Shown piece by piece: positions 31,732 through 39,362 of a DNA stretch of 41,421 nucleotides. Made by a program: the position numbers and the translations under genes. Each line of letters starts with the position of its first letter. Positions within the stretch are counted from its first letter, which is position 1. The stretch lies in NCBI GenBank assembly GCA_964584415.1, contig CAZOZX010000007.1, positions 1-41,421 of the forward strand. Direction: 5' to 3'. This DNA comes from PHAA01 sp964584415. Lineage in GTDB: Bacteria; Bacillota; Syntrophomonadia; Syntrophomonadales; Syntrophomonadaceae. The notes under the pieces are model-generated. The model made no database searches. It had not been told where the DNA came from and was given only the letters and a program-made list of their open reading frames with translations.

Positions 31732-33348
31732 TTAACTGCTGAAAAAACGGGTCTGCAGCCCATCGCCAAACCGGGTCAAAGGAATTTTAAACTCAGGGAA
31801 TCCGGCTGCGTAAGGAGCTATTTCATACTGAGAGAAGTATATCACCAGTTGTCCATCCTCTATATACCAGTGCTGGTTGGGGGTGATACCCTGGAATCCC
31901 TGCTGCCCGGCAAAATAGATGCCGGGATCAGCGGCAATCTGAGTCTTGATTTCAGTGTTTATGAGAGAACCATAATCATAACCAGGTTTAAAAAGATCAG
32001 CCAGAGCTAATTGCTGGCCATTGTGCAGGTCGTAGTTGTAAGGGCGGCGGTCGGTCATTCCATGTGCTCCACCGGTATATTGATAGTAGTCTACGTAGAG
32101 ACTCAGAAAATTGTCATTCAAGGTACCAGTCTTATAACGACTGTATATCTCGAAGGGGCGGATAGGAAAATTATTTTGCTGGTTATAACGGATATAATCC
32201 TCCAGTTCCGGTGTTAGATTGTCTATCGCGGCTTGGGCATCCTTTTCCCAGAGAGAATTCAGCATCGATTGCACCGACTGGTTGGCCAGACCATGCAAAA
32301 CCGGGATATACTGGTCAACCGTAATATACTGACCTTCAGCCCGAACTGCCTGGGTACTGATAGTTGGTGAAGATTGGCTGAAGCCGGCAGGTATTACTGA
32401 TATCTTGAGCGTGAACTTCTCTGGCTGAACGCTTTCCCAGGGTCGGGCATACCAAAGCTGCAGTTCGGTATTTCCTTCTTTCAGGGCTTGAAAACGCCAG
32501 TATTGCTGTCCGCCCCTACCTGCAACTGCCGCCGGTCCGCTCCATTGATCCTGAAGGTAGGCTGACCCTATGGTCCGAATCATGCTTTCGTCTCTGCCGG
32601 TCAAAGTCCAACTATAACCGGTGGTGGGATTGCTGGGCAGGTTTAGATAAAAAGTTGATCCTACCGATACCTGCAATTGGTTCCTATTCGGCTGATTGCC
32701 GCTAATCAATTCTACGCATCTCATCAGGACTACGGCCATTTCTGCCCGGGTCATATTGTCCAGGGGGCGGAAACGGTTGTTATTACCCTTCATAATGCCA
32801 GTGTTGTTGACGAACACGACCGCGTTCATCTCATCCTGGGATAGAGAAGCAGTATCATCGAACACGGGCATCATCATTATCATCGGCACCGAGATGCCTT
32901 TGGCATTAAAGGAGCGATAAATCGATTGGGCGGCTTCCAACCTGGTGGCGGGGCGATCGGGATAAAAATAGTCACCGGGATTAAAGATATTATTGATGGC
33001 ACACATAACCAGGGGACCAGAGTACCAGGCATTATCGGTGACATCACGGTAGTAATCAGCAGCTACGGGTTGCTTGACGAAACGAATATTGCCGTAATTG
33101 AGGTCGAAAGTGCTGCTTATAACGGCAGCCAGCTGGGCCCGGCTGACGGTCCCCTCTGGAGAGAAAATACGCTGGCCATCAGCAGTGACCCCGGTGCCAT
33201 TCATAAGACCTAATCCGGCTACCGCTTGGATGTAACCGGCGGCCCAATGATCAGCATCGGCAAAATCATCCTCCGCCGCCAGAGCAGAAATATTTACCGG
33301 TAAAATCAAAACGGCTGCCAATAGTAAAACCAACCAGGTTCTTTTCAC
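31732..33348 (-). CDS. S-layer-homology protein with chagasin-type inhibitor domain and DUF3298-like domain
   Basis: This is a 538-residue secreted protein. A signal peptide (about residues 1-25, ending SALAA) is followed by three SLH repeats to about residue 215 (FADADHWAAGYI; YRDVTDNAWYSGPL; FDDTASLSQDEMNAVVFV with TRAEM), which anchor proteins to cell-wall polymer. Residues 225-318 match the chagasin/I42 fold of cysteine-protease inhibitors, with all three binding loops: NPTTGYSW at 240-247, GRGGQQYWRF at 277-286 and RPWE at 302-305. The rest resembles DUF4163/DUF3298 of RsiV-like proteins (GGAHGMTDRRPYNYDL). It starts with GTG at 33348 after GGGAGGGGG. Confidence 0.85.
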   Translation of the reverse strand: MKRTWLVLLLAAVLILPVNISALAAEDDFADADHWAAGYIQAVAGLGLMNGTGVTADGQRIFSPEGTVSRAQLAAVISSTFDLNYGNIRFVKQPVAADYYRDVTDNAWYSGPLVMCAINNIFNPGDYFYPDRPATRLEAAQSIYRSFNAKGISVPMIMMMPVFDDTASLSQDEMNAVVFVNNTGIMKGNNNRFRPLDNMTRAEMAVVLMRCVELISGNQPNRNQLQVSVGSTFYLNLPSNPTTGYSWTLTGRDESMIRTIGSAYLQDQWSGPAAVAGRGGQQYWRFQALKEGNTELQLWYARPWESVQPEKFTLKISVIPAGFSQSSPTISTQAVRAEGQYITVDQYIPVLHGLANQSVQSMLNSLWEKDAQAAIDNLTPELEDYIRYNQQNNFPIRPFEIYSRYKTGTLNDNFLSLYVDYYQYTGGAHGMTDRRPYNYDLHNGQQLALADLFKPGYDYGSLINTEIKTQIAADPGIYFAGQQGFQGITPNQHWYIEDGQLVIYFSQYEIAPYAAGFPEFKIPLTRFGDGLQTRFFSS

Positions 33349-33423
33349 TTTTTACGGCCCCCTCCCAATTTTGCTCTTTTTAATCTGTACGGTAAACCAG
33401 CCCATACCTTGCAGAGCCAGGAA

Positions 33424-33452
33424 TTGAAAATCATGCTAGGGATTAATATACA
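33424..33452 (+). promoter_or_regulatory. Promoter of the 57-residue membrane protein gene
   Basis: TTGAAA (33424-33429), a 17-base spacer and TATACA (33447-33452) form a plausible sigma-A promoter. A TATACT at 33461-33466 is an alternative -10 but lacks a -35. The gene begins at 33498. Confidence 0.5.
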
Positions 33453-33497
33453 AGTATTTATATACTAAAATAAAAGGAAAATACTGGAGGACGTAGA

Positions 33498-33671
33498 ATG
33501 AAAGACTTTTTCGGCAGCTCGGCAATGAATACCTGCTTATTGTTAATTCTCGGTGTAGTTGCCTTTTTCACCAAAGAACTGGTAACCTTCTGGGTGCTGG
33601 GCTTTGTCATCATTGTTCTATCTACCCTATATGATAAGCTGGACGAGATATCCAGAAAACTGGACAAGTAA
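33498..33671 (+). CDS. Small membrane protein of unknown function (57 residues)
   Basis: ATG at 33498 is preceded by GGAGG seven bases upstream, and the frame runs to a TAA at 33669-33671. The protein starts MKDFFGSSAMNTCLLLILG, has two hydrophobic stretches forming one or two helices (residues 12-42), and ends in a charged amphipathic tail YDKLDEISRKLDK. It is convergent with mnmA. I know of no named family. Promoter, ribosome binding site, composition and helix-plus-tail layout make it a real gene rather than a shadow. Confidence 0.72.
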   Translation: MKDFFGSSAMNTCLLLILGVVAFFTKELVTFWVLGFVIIVLSTLYDKLDEISRKLDK

Positions 33672-33686
33672 TTACTGCGAGGGGCT

Positions 33687-34751
33687 TTAGTTACCGGCTG
33701 CGATTGTACCTCCCCCCACCACCTTGTCGCCATCATATAGAACCGCAGTCTGGCCCGGGGTTATGGCCCGCTGGGGCTGTTGGAAATCAACCCGGAAACG
33801 GCTGCCTGCCAATGGCGTGACCAGAGCGGGGACCGCCGATGCTGCGTATCGGACCTTAACGGTCAACTCAGTTGGACCTGGTAAAGGCCGCGAAGATATA
33901 TAGGAAACGTTTTCGGCATACAAAAAGTCCTGGAACAGCTCCTGATTTTTGCCTACCCAAACCGTATTGGTCTGGGGGTCAATTCTGGTTACGTAAGCCG
34001 GGTAGCCCAGCGGCAAACCCAGTCCTTTACGCTGCCCGATAGTATAATGATGGATGCCGCGGTGCAATCCTACCGTCTTGCCTTGTTTATCTCTAAAGGG
34101 ACCGGGCTGAACTGGCAGCTGCAGATGCTGTTCGACAAATTCTCCGTAATGACCACTGGTTACAAAACATAGGTCCTGACTTTCCGCCTTGGTCGAAACC
34201 GGCAGGTCAGAATTTTCCGCCAGCTGGCGTATTTCTGTTTTAGTATAATCACCCAGGGGAAATAAAGTGTGTTCCAGTTGGTACTGGTTGAGTGAATATA
34301 GAGCGTAGCTTTGGTCTTTGCCGGGGTCCCGGGCGGTTATTAGATTCATCTCCCCGCCGTTCTCATCGGGTCTGATACGGGCGTAATGACCGGTGGCAAT
34401 AAAATCTGCTCCCTGTTGGACAGCTATGTTCAAAAGTGCGCCGAATTTTAGACTGCGATTGCAAACGATGCACGGGTTGGGGGTACGGCCCTGTATATAT
34501 TCCCGGCAAAAGTAATCGACTACATGGTGATGAAAGATTTCGCGAAAATCGACCACCTGGTGTGGGATACCAAGGATTTGAGCCACCAGTCGAGCATCGT
34601 CAGCCGCGGTCTGGCTTCCGCAGGTGCCATCTTCAACTGACCATATCTGCATAGTGATTCCGGCCACATCGTATCCCTGCTGCTGTAGTAAAAGCGCCGC
34701 AACCGAGCTATCCACCCCGCCGCTCATTGCGACTATGACTTTCTTACCCAT
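33687..34751 (-). CDS. mnmA: tRNA-specific 2-thiouridylase MnmA
   Basis: This 354-residue enzyme puts sulfur on U34 of Lys, Glu and Gln tRNAs. PP-loop SGGVDS is at residues 10-15. The two catalytic cysteines are Cys94 in TPNPCIVCN and Cys195 in ESQDLCFV; GHYAR and GQRKGLGLPLGYPAYVTRID are also conserved. ATG at 34751 is preceded in frame by a TTG at 34754. The Rrf2 regulator lies 42 bases upstream on the same strand. The cysteine desulfurase that usually feeds it sulfur is not in the window. Confidence 0.95.
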   Translation of the reverse strand: MGKKVIVAMSGGVDSSVAALLLQQQGYDVAGITMQIWSVEDGTCGSQTAADDARLVAQILGIPHQVVDFREIFHHHVVDYFCREYIQGRTPNPCIVCNRSLKFGALLNIAVQQGADFIATGHYARIRPDENGGEMNLITARDPGKDQSYALYSLNQYQLEHTLFPLGDYTKTEIRQLAENSDLPVSTKAESQDLCFVTSGHYGEFVEQHLQLPVQPGPFRDKQGKTVGLHRGIHHYTIGQRKGLGLPLGYPAYVTRIDPQTNTVWVGKNQELFQDFLYAENVSYISSRPLPGPTELTVKVRYAASAVPALVTPLAGSRFRVDFQQPQRAITPGQTAVLYDGDKVVGGGTIAAGN

Positions 34752-34793
34752 CAAGATTTCCGCCTCTCTACCCTGGTGTTCGTCCTTATTAGG

Positions 34794-35240
34794 CTATAAT
34801 TCTATCTTGCCAGCCGGATTATTTGAACTTCCGGAGTCCCGGGCCAGGTCAGTCAGGGTATAGGAGTCAAGTATTTCGGTAACCGAATCCCGTACCTGGG
34901 TCCATAATTTACGGGTGACACAGCTTTCCGCCCGGTTGCATTCATCCGGATTAACTTCACTTACACAGTCAACCGGGGCCAGGGGACCCTCCAGGATTCG
35001 AATTACATCCCCGGCCTTGATTTGATCGGGATTTTTTGCCAGGGTATACCCTCCCTGGGGTCCCCGGATGCTTTTAATCAGGCCTGCCCTTTTCAGGGGA
35101 ACCATGAGCTGCTCCAGGTACCGCTCGGAAATACCCTGGCGTTGGGCAATGGTATGGGTAGCAATCGGTCCCTGGTCCCTGTAGGCGGCCATGTCGATCA
35201 TAGCCCGCAGGCCATAACGGCCCCGTGTAGATATTTTCAT
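34794..35240 (-). CDS. Rrf2-family transcriptional regulator, IscR-like
   Basis: This is a 148-residue winged-helix regulator. The N-terminus MKISTRGRYGLRAMIDMA and the HTH region ISERYLEQLMVPLKRAGLIKSIRGPQGGYTL are typical of Rrf2 proteins. Three cysteines (92, 101, 107) sit where IscR holds its 2Fe-2S cluster (92, 98, 104), though the first spacing is longer. It may therefore sense Fe-S status or, as with CymR, cysteine supply. It lies upstream of mnmA and downstream of nadA, an enzyme with a 4Fe-4S cluster. Confidence 0.88.
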   Translation of the reverse strand: MKISTRGRYGLRAMIDMAAYRDQGPIATHTIAQRQGISERYLEQLMVPLKRAGLIKSIRGPQGGYTLAKNPDQIKAGDVIRILEGPLAPVDCVSEVNPDECNRAESCVTRKLWTQVRDSVTEILDSYTLTDLARDSGSSNNPAGKIEL

Positions 35241-35270
35241 GCCTCAATCCCCTTCCTCGGTTCTGAATGA

Positions 35271-36197
35271 CTACGACGCCAATTCGATCATTTTTTCCAG
35301 GGCAACCGCAGCTTTGGCCCGGATGTCTTCGGGAACGCTGATTTTAGTCTCCATGGTTTGCAAGGAGTGTAAAACCTTTTCCGGGGTAATGGTCTTCATA
35401 TCCTGGCAAACCAGGTTGTCGCAGGCCAGAATTAGTTCTTTATCCGGACAGACCTGGTTGATTTTATGGAAAATGCCGCACTCAGTTCCAATTATTAAAT
35501 CCTTCTTTGCCGACCGGGAGGCATAATCGATTATGCCAGCGGTACTTCCGACATAATCAGCCAGGGCAATTACTTCCGGAGCACATTCTGGGTGCACCAG
35601 GACCGGCGCATCAGGATATTGTTCCTTTCTCTGCAGGATGTCATCCCGGGTCAGGGAAGCATGAATAGGACAGCGGGCCGGGAAGAAATCCAGCCGGCGA
35701 TCTAATTTACCCGCTACATACTGGCCCAGGTTCTCATCGGGTATAAAGAAAACCGGCACATCTTTGGACAGCTTGGCCACGATCTTAGCGGCATTGGAGG
35801 AGGTTACACAAACATCACTGACTGCCTTGATGGCAGCCGGGGTATTAACGTAACTAACTACCAGCCCTTCCGGGTGCTCGCCTTTGAAACGCAGCACATC
35901 ACTGACATTTATACTGTTGGCCATCGGGCAGGTTGCAGTGGGTTCAGGGGACAGGACCGTCTTTCCGGGGCAAAGTATAGCCGCCGATTCAGCCATGAAA
36001 TCCACCCCGGCCACCAATATTGTATCCAGGGGAGAATTTTTGGCCGCCACCGCCATGGCGTAGGAATCCCCTACAAAATCAGCCACGTCCTGTATTTCGC
36101 CGCGCTGGTAATAATGAGCAATGATATAAACGGATTTCTCGCCTTTGAGGCGGATTATTTCTTCCATCAGGTGCTTATCTTGCTGAGAAACCACCAT
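35271..36197 (-). CDS. nadA: Quinolinate synthase A
   Basis: This 308-residue 4Fe-4S enzyme condenses iminoaspartate with dihydroxyacetone phosphate in NAD synthesis. YIIAHYYQRGEIQDVADFVGDSYAMA opens the fold. The three expected cluster cysteines are in ATCPMANS (Cys90), VHPECAPEV and CDNLVCQDM. GGAGG lies four bases before the ATG at 36197 (a GTG follows three bases later). nadB and nadC are not beside it, which is unusual. It sits between the Rrf2 gene and fdhD on the same strand. Confidence 0.94.
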   Translation of the reverse strand: MVVSQQDKHLMEEIIRLKGEKSVYIIAHYYQRGEIQDVADFVGDSYAMAVAAKNSPLDTILVAGVDFMAESAAILCPGKTVLSPEPTATCPMANSINVSDVLRFKGEHPEGLVVSYVNTPAAIKAVSDVCVTSSNAAKIVAKLSKDVPVFFIPDENLGQYVAGKLDRRLDFFPARCPIHASLTRDDILQRKEQYPDAPVLVHPECAPEVIALADYVGSTAGIIDYASRSAKKDLIIGTECGIFHKINQVCPDKELILACDNLVCQDMKTITPEKVLHSLQTMETKISVPEDIRAKAAVALEKMIELAS

Positions 36198-36207
36198 CTT
36201 ACCTCCT

Positions 36208-37014
36208 TTAAATTAGAACCCTTTCCGGATGGGTATAGACACTCAAACGCTGGCCGCGGGCGAATCCAACCACAGTCATATTAAGACTTCCAGCCAGGTC
36301 CACCGTCAATCCGGTCGGAGCGGATCGTGATAATACGAGGGGGATGCCGGCCCGGGCTGCTTTAAGCAGAATTTCTGATGCTATCCGCCCACTCAGTATC
36401 AGGAATTTATCATCACAGGTGATCTGGTTTAAGAAAGCATAACCCAGTACTTTGTCTACCGCGTTGTGTCGGCCGATATCCTCAAACATGCAAATCATAT
36501 CTTCCTGGCTGGCCAAGGCGGCACTGTGCACCCCGCCGGTGCGTTTGAAGGTTGCTGACTGCTCCTGCAGCAGATCAATCATTTTCAACAGGTGGGTGGG
36601 TGTAAACTGAACATCGGATGTGATGGGCGGCAGTTCATGGGCCGCCTTGATGAAACGGAAATTGGTTCCGCTTTTACCGCCACCGGTGGTTATGTGGTGA
36701 TATTGGTCCTGGTGAGCCGGGATTATCTGATTAGAAGTCTTGATCCAAATCGATCCCCTATTCTCTGCAATTAATATATCGGTAACATCCGAAGGACTTT
36801 GCAGCAGTCCTTCACTGAGCAGGAATCCTACCGCCAGTTCGTTTAGTCCGCTGGGTGAACAGACGATAGTAGCCAATTCCCGATCATTGAGAAAAATGGT
36901 AAGCGGATTCTCCTCCACCACCGCGTCGCGAATATACTCCACTACACCATTATTATAACTGAGAATTTCGCGTTCCTTGCAAATAGAATAATCCATGCTC
37001 AAACTCCTTTTCAA
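36208..37014 (-). CDS. fdhD: FdhD-family sulfurtransferase for formate dehydrogenase, lacking the usual motif cysteine
   Basis: This 268-residue protein belongs to FdhD, which passes sulfur from a cysteine desulfurase to the Mo/W-bis-PGD cofactor of formate dehydrogenase. ENPLTIFLNDRELATIVCSP, LAVGFLLSEGLL, FKRTGGVHSAAL, FEDIGRHNAVDKVLG and LSGRIASEILLKAARAGIPLVLSRSAPT are clear family blocks. At the position of the catalytic Cys (SCGxCG or TSGC in most members) this protein reads TTGGGKSG, with no cysteine. It may work through another residue or be impaired. nadA starts 10 bases after its stop. Confidence 0.9.
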   Translation of the reverse strand: MKRSLSMDYSICKEREILSYNNGVVEYIRDAVVEENPLTIFLNDRELATIVCSPSGLNELAVGFLLSEGLLQSPSDVTDILIAENRGSIWIKTSNQIIPAHQDQYHHITTGGGKSGTNFRFIKAAHELPPITSDVQFTPTHLLKMIDLLQEQSATFKRTGGVHSAALASQEDMICMFEDIGRHNAVDKVLGYAFLNQITCDDKFLILSGRIASEILLKAARAGIPLVLSRSAPTGLTVDLAGSLNMTVVGFARGQRLSVYTHPERVLI

Positions 37015-37068
37015 TTAGGTATGTCCGGAGCATCCCAACGTATTTCCGGTCGTGGTTAACCCGGGTTT

Positions 37069-37518
37069 TTATTGGGTCAATATTTCAATGGGATCGCCCA
37101 CCCTGATCCAGCCGGAATTCAGGGTGCGGGTAAATATGCCCTCAATAGGCATAACGCAGGTACCGACCTGTTTTTTAATGGCGCAAGCCTTATTATGACA
37201 TTCCTTGCCGATTTGGGTTACTTCCATTTCAACTTCCCCAACCCGTAAGCGGGTTCCCAGTGGTAATAAAGCTACATCGATACCATCCACGGTCAGATTT
37301 TCGGCAAAGTCACCGAAATCAATGGCAGCTCCCATAGCCCGCATCTTTTCTACACTGGAGAGAGATAAAAGACTGACTTGGCGGTGCCATTCACCGCTAT
37401 GGGCGTCAACCTCGATCCCCCAATCCGACTTGATGTAGGCTTCATTGATATTGTGCTTTTTGATGCCTCTTTTTTCCGAGATGTTAACAGCCAGAACCCG
37501 GCCTCCCGTTATATCCAT
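37069..37518 (-). CDS. MOSC-domain protein
   Basis: This is a 149-residue MOSC (molybdenum cofactor sulfurase C-terminal) domain. SGEWHRQVSLLS, the FAENLTVDGIDVALLPLGTRLRVGEVEMEVTQIGKECH core with its conserved Cys, and the final GWIRVGDPIEIL are characteristic. MOSC domains bind molybdopterin or carry sulfur to metals. With fdhD 54 bases downstream it probably serves Mo/W cofactor enzymes. I chose the ATG at 37518 with AGGAGG ten bases upstream; the frame extends to 37590 without support. Confidence 0.85.
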   Translation of the reverse strand: MDITGGRVLAVNISEKRGIKKHNINEAYIKSDWGIEVDAHSGEWHRQVSLLSLSSVEKMRAMGAAIDFGDFAENLTVDGIDVALLPLGTRLRVGEVEMEVTQIGKECHNKACAIKKQVGTCVMPIEGIFTRTLNSGWIRVGDPIEILTQ

Positions 37519-37658
37519 AATAGGTGTTCCTCCTTGTGTAAACACTACTATATACGTAAAGATTATAGGATATTGGAATCCGTATGGCAAGCGCTATAAT
37601 TACCAGCCGATCGAGGCGTGTAGGTTGATGATTGCCAGGGCGGTCAAATACCGAATTT

Positions 37659-38135
37659 TTATTGATGGAATCGAGGCATGACAATATCGGAAGTAATTAT
37701 CGGGTAGAATTGCTGATGCAGCTTTAGCCCCAAACAGGCATAGTAATCAGGATAATATTCGGGCCAGAATTTATATTGACCGGCCAGACTACTGACCCAC
37801 ATATCCAGCTGCTCCCCATGGCCGGTGCTGATTCGCAGTACCATGTATTTCATGTCAGGCTGCAGGTTATGTTCTCGGCAGGTTTGTTCCCATTTGGAGC
37901 GGCTCAGGTTCCAGGAGACCCTCAGCTGGCCATTATCCATTACCCGCAGTCTAATCGCATCCAGAGCCAGGTAAAATTCTCCCTCCTCGTTGGTGGCTAA
38001 TTCTGTGGAACTTTCAAAAGCAAAGTGCTCACGGTATTTTTGCACTCTGTCTTCAGACTGGCTGGTGCTTAATATCCAGAAGGTCATTAATATCAGTAAT
38101 AGACCAGCTATAGTTATGAATAATAAAGCGGTCAC
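37659..38135 (-). CDS. Membrane-anchored DUF4912-like protein
   Basis: This is a 158-residue protein. One N-terminal transmembrane helix (TALLFITIAGLLLILMTFWIL) is followed by a soluble domain. Its order, LRVSWNLSRSKWEQTCREH, YMVLRISTG, then FWPEYYPDYYACLGLKLHQQFYPIITSDIVMPRF, resembles DUF4912, whose members are short and of unknown role. The match is by pattern only. It starts with GTG at 38135 after GGGGG. Confidence 0.6.
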   Translation of the reverse strand: MTALLFITIAGLLLILMTFWILSTSQSEDRVQKYREHFAFESSTELATNEEGEFYLALDAIRLRVMDNGQLRVSWNLSRSKWEQTCREHNLQPDMKYMVLRISTGHGEQLDMWVSSLAGQYKFWPEYYPDYYACLGLKLHQQFYPIITSDIVMPRFHQ

Positions 38136-38243
38136 AGCAGTTTCCCCCTTATATTTGTCATCTGATATTAGTTAGTATATCCGGGAGAAAGATTTTCAAA
38201 AGAGCACGGGCAAATTCAACAGTATTTTTATGTACATTTGCAG

Positions 38244-38249
38244 TATAAT
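38244..38249 (+). promoter_or_regulatory. -10 element of the CPBP protease gene
   Basis: A perfect TATAAT lies 25 bases before the GTG start. I see no convincing -35 hexamer at 16-18 bases, so strength is unclear. Confidence 0.4.
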
Positions 38250-38273
38250 AGGAGAATTAGGGGGCTGATAAGG

Positions 38274-38960
38274 GTGGATAAACCACGCTGGGGACTCTTG
38301 GATATCGTTTTGGTATATCTGGCCATTAACGGGATTGCGGTAGCCGCGGCACTGATTCCCAACGTCAGAAACATGGATTCCATTCACTTTTTTATGTATC
38401 TTTTTGCGGTCCAATTCATATCCACCATCTTTTGTATATGGCTGTTTGCGATAGTGCTGAGGAGAAGCCGATGGCAGGATCTGGGGCTGCGCCTGCCCAG
38501 CCTTTCTGATTGCTGGAATTATGGGGTAAAGGGCGGCGTGCTTTTGATAATACTGGTGGGGCTGATGAGCTTTGCCCTAAAATATTTCCAGCCCGAACTG
38601 CAAATGCAGGAGATTGAGCAAGTGATGCGTTTGGCTACCCGCCGCCCGGACATAATTGCCTTGGTAATAGCTGGGACGGTACTGGCGCCACTTTCGGAAG
38701 AGATATTTTACCGGGGCATGATATATCCAGTGTTCAGAAATTATGTGGGACCTGCCTGGGGGGCTGTGCTGGCCGGGATTATCTTCGGTTTGGCTCACTT
38801 TGACCTTTGGCGCGCTTTACCCCTGGCGATAGGGGGAATGGCCCTGTGCTATATATATGAAAGAAGCCGCAGTGTCTGGGTGCCGATGATATCCCACGCC
38901 TTATGGAATGGGGCAATGTTCGCGATTATATTGGTCAGCCTGGCATATGGCCTGGGCTAA
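38274..38960 (+). CDS. CPBP-family intramembrane glutamic endopeptidase
   Basis: This is a 228-residue membrane protein with six or so helices. The CAAX-protease/bacteriocin-processing (CPBP) motifs are complete: EEIFYRG (EExxxR), FGLAHFDLW (FxxxH) and SHALWNGAMF (HxxxN). In bacteria these proteases process peptides or anti-sigma factors, or give bacteriocin immunity; the substrate here is unknown. I chose the GTG at 38274, with a GGGGG nine bases upstream and a TATAAT box before it. An in-frame TTG at 38238 precedes the promoter and is unlikely. Confidence 0.87.
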   Translation: MDKPRWGLLDIVLVYLAINGIAVAAALIPNVRNMDSIHFFMYLFAVQFISTIFCIWLFAIVLRRSRWQDLGLRLPSLSDCWNYGVKGGVLLIILVGLMSFALKYFQPELQMQEIEQVMRLATRRPDIIALVIAGTVLAPLSEEIFYRGMIYPVFRNYVGPAWGAVLAGIIFGLAHFDLWRALPLAIGGMALCYIYERSRSVWVPMISHALWNGAMFAIILVSLAYGLG

Positions 38961-39020
38961 CCATTAGAGTTTTGGAATCCAACCATTTATCCAATTAAAT
39001 TAATTAGGAGAGTGACAATA

Positions 39021-39329
39021 GTGCCCATCTATGACTACCGTTGCGAGAAATGTGGACGCTTCGAGAAGAAACAGAGAATAACCGAAGTTCCATTAAAAGT
39101 GTGTCCCGAATGTGGGAGCCCGGTCGAGCGTCTTATCAGCAAGAATGTAGGGATAGTATTTAAAGGAAAAGGATTTTATGCCACCGATAACAGCCTGAAA
39201 GATAAAGCCCGTCAGCTCAACAAGGAACGCCAGGTGGACAACCAGGCTATCCTGGATGGCGACGTTAAGGGTTTTGTTGAACAGTCAGATAGTACAACCA
39301 AGAAAGTTACTGAAGCGCACGCAGAATAA
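39021..39329 (+). CDS. FmdB-family zinc-ribbon protein
   Basis: This is a 102-residue protein starting MPIYDYRCEKCGRFEK, the classic FmdB opening, with two CxxC pairs (YRCEKCG and KVCPECGSPVERL) forming a zinc ribbon in the first 45 residues. The rest is charged and probably disordered. FmdB proteins were named from formamidase/amidase operons and are proposed regulators. GTG at 39021 has AGGAG ten bases upstream; a GTG at 39012 is too close to it. Confidence 0.88.
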   Translation: MPIYDYRCEKCGRFEKKQRITEVPLKVCPECGSPVERLISKNVGIVFKGKGFYATDNSLKDKARQLNKERQVDNQAILDGDVKGFVEQSDSTTKKVTEAHAE

Positions 39330-39362
39330 AAGGCCAAGGGAAAAAGGCAGGGAGGAACTGGT

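Noticed and set aside
33458..33736. Minus-strand frame of 92 codons overlapping the small membrane protein and the end of mnmA
   Set aside because: It is Lys/Thr/Ser-rich with no family pattern and is the antisense shadow of two supported genes.
37519..37658. Possible molybdenum-cofactor riboswitch upstream of the MOSC gene
   Set aside because: I found none of the conserved Moco-RNA stem sequences, only two short near-repeats (ATCGAGGCGTG and ATCGAGGCATG).
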